This document shows positions 58,687-64,000 of a stretch of DNA of 64,000 bases, piece after piece. The stretch's first letter is position 1; the number at the start of each line of letters is the position of its first letter. A program made the translations under genes and the position numbers. This DNA is from Spongilla lacustris. Its lineage: Eukaryota; Porifera; Demospongiae; Spongillida; Spongillidae. The stretch is taken from contig OX442433.1 in assembly GCA_949361645.1 (NCBI GenBank), positions 2,661,720-2,725,719 of the forward strand, in the 5' to 3' direction. The notes beneath the pieces are model-generated. The model saw only the letters and a list, made by a program, of their open reading frames with translations, searched no databases and was not told where the DNA came from.

Positions 58687-60444
58687 CAACTTTGCCCTTA
58701 CCGACTTACCAGTCAGCTGAAGCGGCAGTACACCTTGCTCAACGTTCCTCCGGCTCCTCCAACACCCCCTGCTGCACGTGTGGTGAAGTACGTGTCATTT
58801 ATTAGACTGTGGCGAAGATACTGTTCTAACATCAAGATCCAACCTGCACGCAGCGATCTGTGCGACAAGTGTGATCAGATGTTGGTCACTTTGAGGCACA
58901 GCCTTTCTGATGAGCAGCGCAAAACAATAAATGTCAATTACAACCAGCACCTCATTAAGGCCAAGGCATTTCGTGACGCCTACAATGCAAACATTGAGGA
59001 GGCTGAGAAGGAATGGGGAAGGAAGAGACAGAAGGAGCGTGACCAGATCCTGGGTCACTTGGAATCCAGGGCCCTGATGGTTCCCTTCACCTCACAAGCC
59101 CTGCACCTGGACATGCAGATGCAGTACTCCTTTGACTACTGCCAGCAGGTGTCACTGCCCTACAGCTCACAACAAAGGGGCACTTTTTATTTCAGGACAC
59201 CTCGCAAGGTCCAGGTGTTTGGTGTGTGTTGTGAGCCGCTGTGCCGCCAGGTGTTCTTCCTAATTGATGAGGCTGAGCAGGCCGGCAAGGGTGCTGTGGT
59301 GGTGGTCAGCCTGGTGCATGCATTCTTCCACCTACATGGACTGGGAGAGAGGCGTGTAACACTTCAGGCCGACAACTGTGTGGGCCAGAACAAGAACACC
59401 ACCATGATGTGGTACCTGGCCTGGCGGGTGATCACTGGACAACATGACACCATCCAGCTGAACTTCATGCTACCTGGGCACACAAAGTTTCGACCCGATT
59501 CCTACTTTGGCCTGTTCAAGAAGTACTACCGAAGACAGGACCATGTAGATGATATGGATGACCTAGCTGACTGTGTCCGGCAGTGTGGCCAGAACGTCAC
59601 TTGTGTGCCACAACTGTACCAGGACTGGCAGTACCATGACTGGAATGCCTTCTTGGGCCAGTGGTTTGGGCCTCTGGTTGGCTTTGGCCGCTACCATACA
59701 TTTGAGTTTGACCGAGAACACCCTGGTGTCATGAAAATGAAGACCTTGCCATCGGACACAAACCCCACCGAGGTAACCATGCTGAGGGCTGGAGTGGCCA
59801 TAAAGGACATACAGGAGGCTTATCAGAACCAAGTGATGCCACCTGTTATTAGCCCCAATGGATTGTCCCTGATGCGGTCACTGTACCTGTATGAGAAGGT
59901 GAGGGAATACATTCGTGACCCAAAGAAGAGGGACAGGGTATGTCCAAAGCCTACACCAGGCACTGCTATCAACTCTTCCGAAACACCTGGAGTTCCAGAC
60001 AGTGACCAACCAGGTCCTTCTAATGCCATTCCTGACCCACCTACTGTTGAGGGCCAGGAGTCTGCAGATGACACTCACAGTGATATGCAAGACGAAGGCA
60101 ATAGCTGTGTTTCTGGCAGGAGGAAACGCAGATCCAGGTCTGAACTAATCCTTGCCTTCCAGTGCACTGTATGTGGCAATAAGTATGCCAGTAGCTCAGC
60201 CCTGTCCCTGCACAAAAAGAACACAGCTCACAAGCAGCCTGCTGTTCCAGGTGATGAACACCGTGATGTCACTAAGGCGGACAATGCCAGTGTTGACGAA
60301 GGAAGCCAGGGTCCACCCTGCAAGCGCAGGCGTAGGAAAAAATCTGAAATTGATAGAAAGTTTTCCTGTTCCCAGTGTCCCTTGAAATATGGCACTCAAA
60401 CTGCATTGCATACTCACATTAAGCACACCCACAATGGTACATGA
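58687..60444 (+). CDS. DUF7869-like protein with two C2H2 fingers, 5' truncated
   Basis: Open from the gap edge to TGA at 60442. Numbering from codon 58735: an N-terminal zinc-like cysteine pair (LCDKCDQ, residues 42-48); a charged helix (EEAEKEWGRKRQKERDQ); a core with LHLDMQMQYSFDY (Asp126), QADNCVGQNKN (Asp213) and GHTKFRPDSYFGLFK (His249, Asp255). This spacing of acidic residues in an RNase H-like context is typical of DUF7869 proteins, widespread in sponges and cnidarians and probably derived from DDE transposases. The C-terminus has two C2H2 fingers (CTVCGNKYASSSALSLHKKN; CSQCPLKYGTQTALHTHIKH) around a basic KRRRRKKSE stretch, likely for DNA binding and nuclear entry. No introns or frame breaks were seen. 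The upstream end is missing. Confidence 0.72.
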   Translation, partial: QLCPYRLTSQLKRQYTLLNVPPAPPTPPAARVVKYVSFIRLWRRYCSNIKIQPARSDLCDKCDQMLVTLRHSLSDEQRKTINVNYNQHLIKAKAFRDAYNANIEEAEKEWGRKRQKERDQILGHLESRALMVPFTSQALHLDMQMQYSFDYCQQVSLPYSSQQRGTFYFRTPRKVQVFGVCCEPLCRQVFFLIDEAEQAGKGAVVVVSLVHAFFHLHGLGERRVTLQADNCVGQNKNTTMMWYLAWRVITGQHDTIQLNFMLPGHTKFRPDSYFGLFKKYYRRQDHVDDMDDLADCVRQCGQNVTCVPQLYQDWQYHDWNAFLGQWFGPLVGFGRYHTFEFDREHPGVMKMKTLPSDTNPTEVTMLRAGVAIKDIQEAYQNQVMPPVISPNGLSLMRSLYLYEKVREYIRDPKKRDRVCPKPTPGTAINSSETPGVPDSDQPGPSNAIPDPPTVEGQESADDTHSDMQDEGNSCVSGRRKRRSRSELILAFQCTVCGNKYASSSALSLHKKNTAHKQPAVPGDEHRDVTKADNASVDEGSQGPPCKRRRRKKSEIDRKFSCSQCPLKYGTQTALHTHIKHTHNGT

Positions 60445-60566
60445 CTAGCAATCTAAAGGGACCTCCTCCTCCTGGATCCATGTTCATCACACATGGTGAG
60501 GTGCTCTGTGTTTCTATATCTGTTACATCATCACCATGTTCAAAAATTGGTGTCACCACACACATG

Positions 60567-63500
60567 TACACCAGTGTACCAGTGTCACTATTTACACCGT
60601 GCACAGAGTCCCAGTGTACCAGTGTCACTATTTACACTGTGCACAGAGTCTGTTGTGGTGACATGTACCCAGTGTACCAGTGTCACTATTTACACCGTGC
60701 ATAGAGTCTGTTGTGGTGACATGTACGCTGCAGTGTACCAGTGTCACTATTTACACCGTGCACAGAGTCTGTTGTGGTGACATGTACCCAGTGTACCAGT
60801 GTCACTATTTACACTGTGCACAGAGTCTGTTGTGGTGACATGTACGCTGCAGTGTACCAGTGTCACTATTTACACCGTGCACAGAGTCTGTTGTGGTGAC
60901 ATGTACCCAGTGTACCAGTGTCACTATTTACACCGTGCACAGAGTCTGTTGTGGTGACATGTACCCAGTGTAAAAGTGTACCAGTGTCACTATTTACATC
61001 CTGCACACAGTCTGTTGTGGTGACATGTACCCAGTGTACCAGTGTCACTATTTACACCGTGCACAGAATCTGTTGTGGTGACATGTACCCAGTGTACCAG
61101 TGTCACTATTTACACCGTGCATAGAGTCTGTTGTGGTGACATGTACCCAGTGTACCAGTGTCACTATTTACACCGTGCACAGAGTCTGTTGTGGTGACAT
61201 GTACCCAGTGTAAAAGTGTACCAGTGTCACTATTTACACCCTGCACACAGTCTGTTGTGGTGACATGTACCCAGTGTACCAGTGTCACTATTTACACCGT
61301 GCACAGAGTCTGTTGTGGTGACATGTACCCAGTGTACCAGTGTCACTATTTACACCATGCACAGAGTCTGTTGTGGTGACATGTACATGTACATGTACCC
61401 AGTGTACCAGTGTCACTATTTACACCGTGCACAGAGTCTGTTGTGGTGACATGTACCTAGTGTACCAGTGTACCAGTGTCACTATTTACACTGTGCACAG
61501 AGTCTGTTGTGGTGACATGTACCGAGTGTACCAGTGTACCAGTGTCACTATTTACATCGTGCACAGAGTCTGTTGTGGTGACATGTACCCAGTGTACCAG
61601 TGTCACTATTTACACCGTGCACAGAGTCTGTTGTGGTGACATGTACCTAGTGTACCAGTGTACCAGTGTCACTATTTACACCGTGCATAGAGTCTGTTGT
61701 GGTGACATGTACCCAGTGTACCAGTGTACCAGTGTCACTATTTACACTGTGCACAGAGTCTGTTGTGGTGACATGTACCCAGTGTACCAGTGTACCAGTG
61801 TCACTATTTACACCGTGCACAGAGTCTGTTGTGGTGACATGTACCCAGTGTACCAGTGTCACTATTTACACCATGCACAGAGTCTGTTGTGGTGACATGT
61901 ACCCAGTGTACCAGTGTCACTATTTACACCGTGCACAGTCTGTTGTGGTGACATGTACCCAGTGTACCAGTGTCACTATTTACACTGGTCACAGAGTCTG
62001 TTGTGGTGACATGTACCCAGTGTACCAGTGTCACTATTTACACCGTGCATAGAGTCTGTTGTGGTGACATGTACCCAGTGTACCAGTGTCACTATTTACA
62101 CCGTGCACAGAGTCTGTTGTGGTGACATGTACCCAGTGTACCAGTGTCACTATTTACACCGTGCACAGTCTGTTGTGGTGACATGTACCCAGTGTACCAG
62201 TGTCACTATTTACACTGGTCACAGATTCTGTTGTGGTGACATGTACCCAGTGTACCAGTGTCACTATTTACACCGTGCATAGAGTCTGTTGTGGTGACAT
62301 GTACCCAGTGTACCAGTGTCACTATTTACACCGTGCACAGAGTCTGTTGTGGTGACATGTACCCAGTGTACCAGTGTCACTATTTACATCGTGCACAGAG
62401 TCTGTTGTGGTGACATGTACCCAGTGTACCAGTGTCACTATTTACACCGTGCACAGAGTCTGTTGTGGTGACATGTACATGTACATGTACCCAGTGTACC
62501 AGTGTCACTATTTACACCGTGCACAGAGTCTGTTGTGGTGACATGTACCCAGTGTACCAGTGTCACTATTTACACTGTGCACAGAGTCTGTTGTGGTGAC
62601 ATGTTCATGTACCCAGTGTACTAGTGTCACTATTTACACCGTGCACAGAGTCTGTTGTGGTGATATATACCCAGTGTACAAGTGTCACTATTTACACCGT
62701 GCACAGAGTCTGTTGTGCTGACATGTACCCAGTGTACCAGTGTCACTATTTACACCGTGCACAGAGTCTGTTGTGGTGACATGTACCCAGTGTACCTGTG
62801 TCACTATTTACACCGTGCACAGAGTCTGTTGTGGTGACATGTACCCAGTGCACCTGTGTCACTATTTACACTGTGCACAGAGTCTGTTGTGGTGACATGT
62901 ACCCAGTGTACCAGTGTCACTATTTACACCGTGCACACAGTCTGTTGTGGTGACATGTACCCAGTGTACCAGTGTACCAGTTTCACTATTTACACCGTGC
63001 ACAGAGTCTGTTGTGGTGACATATACCCAGTGTACCAGTGTCACTATTTACACCGTGCACAGAGTCTGTTGTGGTGACATGTACCCAGTGTACCAGTGTC
63101 ACTATTTACACTGTGCACAGGGTCTGTTGTGGTGACATGTACATGTACATGTACCCAGTGTACCAGTGTCACTATTTACACCGTGCACAGAGTCTGTTGT
63201 GGTGACATGTACCCAGTGTACCAGTGTCACTATTTACACTGTGCACAGAGTCTGTTGTGGTGACATGTTCATGTACCCAGTGTACTAGTGTCACTATTTA
63301 CACCGTGCACAGAGTCTGTTGTGGTGATATATACCCAGTGTACAAGTGTCACTATTTACACCGTGCACAGAGTCTGTTGTGGTGACATGTACCCAGTGTA
63401 CCAGTGTCACTATTTACACCGTGCACAGAGTCTGTTGTGGTGACATGTACCCAGTGTACCAGTGTCACTGTTTACACCGTGCACACAGTCTGTTGTGGTG

Positions 63501-64000
63501 ACATGTACTCAGTGTACCAGTGTACCAGTGTCACTATTTACACCGTGCACAGAGTCTGTTGTGGTGACATATACCCAGTGTACCAGTGTCACTATTTACA
63601 CCGTGCACAGAGTCTGTTGTGGTGACATGTACCCAGTGTACCAGTGTCACTATTTACACCATGCACAGAGTCTGTTGTGGTGACATGTACCCAGTGTACC
63701 AGTGTCACTATTTACACCGTGCACAGAGTCTGTTGTGGTGACATGTACCCAGTGTACCAGTGTCACTATTTACACCATGCACAGAGTCTGTTGTGGTGAC
63801 ATGTACCCAGTGTACCAGTGTCACTATTTACACCGTGCACAGAGTCTGTTGTGGTGACATGTACCCAGTGTACCAGTGTCACTATTTACACACCGTGCAC
63901 AGTCTGTTGTGGTGACATGTACCCAGTGTACCAGTTTCACTATTTACACCGTGCACAGAGTCTGTTGTGGTGACATGTACCCATGTAGTGTACCAGTGTC
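60567..64000. repeat. 58-bp satellite array
   Basis: About 58 tandem copies of a 58-bp unit (GTGTACCAGTGTCACTATTT, ACACCGTGCACAGAGTCTGT, TGTGGTGACATGTACCCA). The array runs off the window. Variant units recur together (ACATGTACATG insert, ATGTTCATG, GATATATACC), giving a 664-bp higher-order copy (62471 and 63135). ORFs within are artefacts. Confidence 0.98.

Noticed and set aside
61340..62282. Chain of ORFs with CGDMYPVYQCHYLH repeats
   Set aside because: The 58-bp period shifts the frame each unit; ORFs exist only where variants restore it.
60567..64000. CRISPR-like regular array
   Set aside because: Units are contiguous 58-bp tandem copies without unique spacers; the genome is eukaryotic.

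Overview
The window is metazoan genomic DNA, most likely from a sponge or another early-branching invertebrate. I infer this from short introns, Ig/FN3 receptor exons joined by phase-1 introns, a seven-transmembrane receptor gene, a eukaryotic tRNA-Glu without encoded CCA, two Ty3/Gypsy retrotransposons, a Ginger/KRBA2-type transposon, and very abundant (CA)n, poly-G and satellite repeats. The species cannot be proved from sequence alone. A 200-base run of N marks an assembly gap. Host genes are few: a transmembrane-receptor tail exon (65-445), tRNA-Glu(CTC) (3683-3754), the 3' exons of a 7TM receptor (5082-5723, minus), a RING-like exon (about 16.4-17.0 kb, minus), and an Ig/FN3 receptor (56910 to the gap, plus). 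After the gap comes a DUF7869-like protein with two C2H2 fingers (58687-60444), probably transposon-derived.

Most of the rest is mobile or tandem DNA that can be unpacked as nested insertions. (1) 1750-2349: dead IS630/Tc1-like transposase. (2) 7060-7610 and 21135-22105: foldback elements, with tRNA-like A and B boxes in the first. (3) 10.4-15.2 kb: a giant imperfect palindrome with mirrored ORFs, one arm carrying a MITE and the other a hairpin insertion. (4) 17730-19942: a rearranged Ginger-like copy cut by a MITE. (5) 22570-44716: a Ginger-like DNA transposon with matching TIRs and a 4-bp ATAC duplication. It encodes an H2C2 integrase, a cysteine-rich CXC motif and a Ulp1/C48 protease.

That Ginger-like element was split by Gypsy-1 (25799-42591; TSD CTTC; 126-bp LTRs). 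Gypsy-1 is itself broken inside pol by an 11.7-kb island of satellites (about 30330-42030): a 540-bp higher-order repeat, long polypyrimidine tracts, an 840-bp tandem duplication, a 150-bp repeat with poly-G, and an 18-bp G-rich array. (6) 45483-56031: a 10.5-kb region with matched 16-bp TIRs and a 5-bp CCAGA duplication, sitting in a 54-bp minisatellite unit. It carries subterminal inverted GTTATAC clusters and hosts a nearly intact Gypsy-2 (48368-53335; TSD GAAG). (7) 60567-64000: a 58-bp satellite with higher-order structure that runs off the window.

The strongest results are the nested insertion history of the Ginger/Gypsy/satellite stack, the 10.5-kb TIR element with an unusual 5-bp duplication, and the palindrome. 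Gene functions rest on motifs I read by eye. Exon borders are GT-AG predictions without transcript support.
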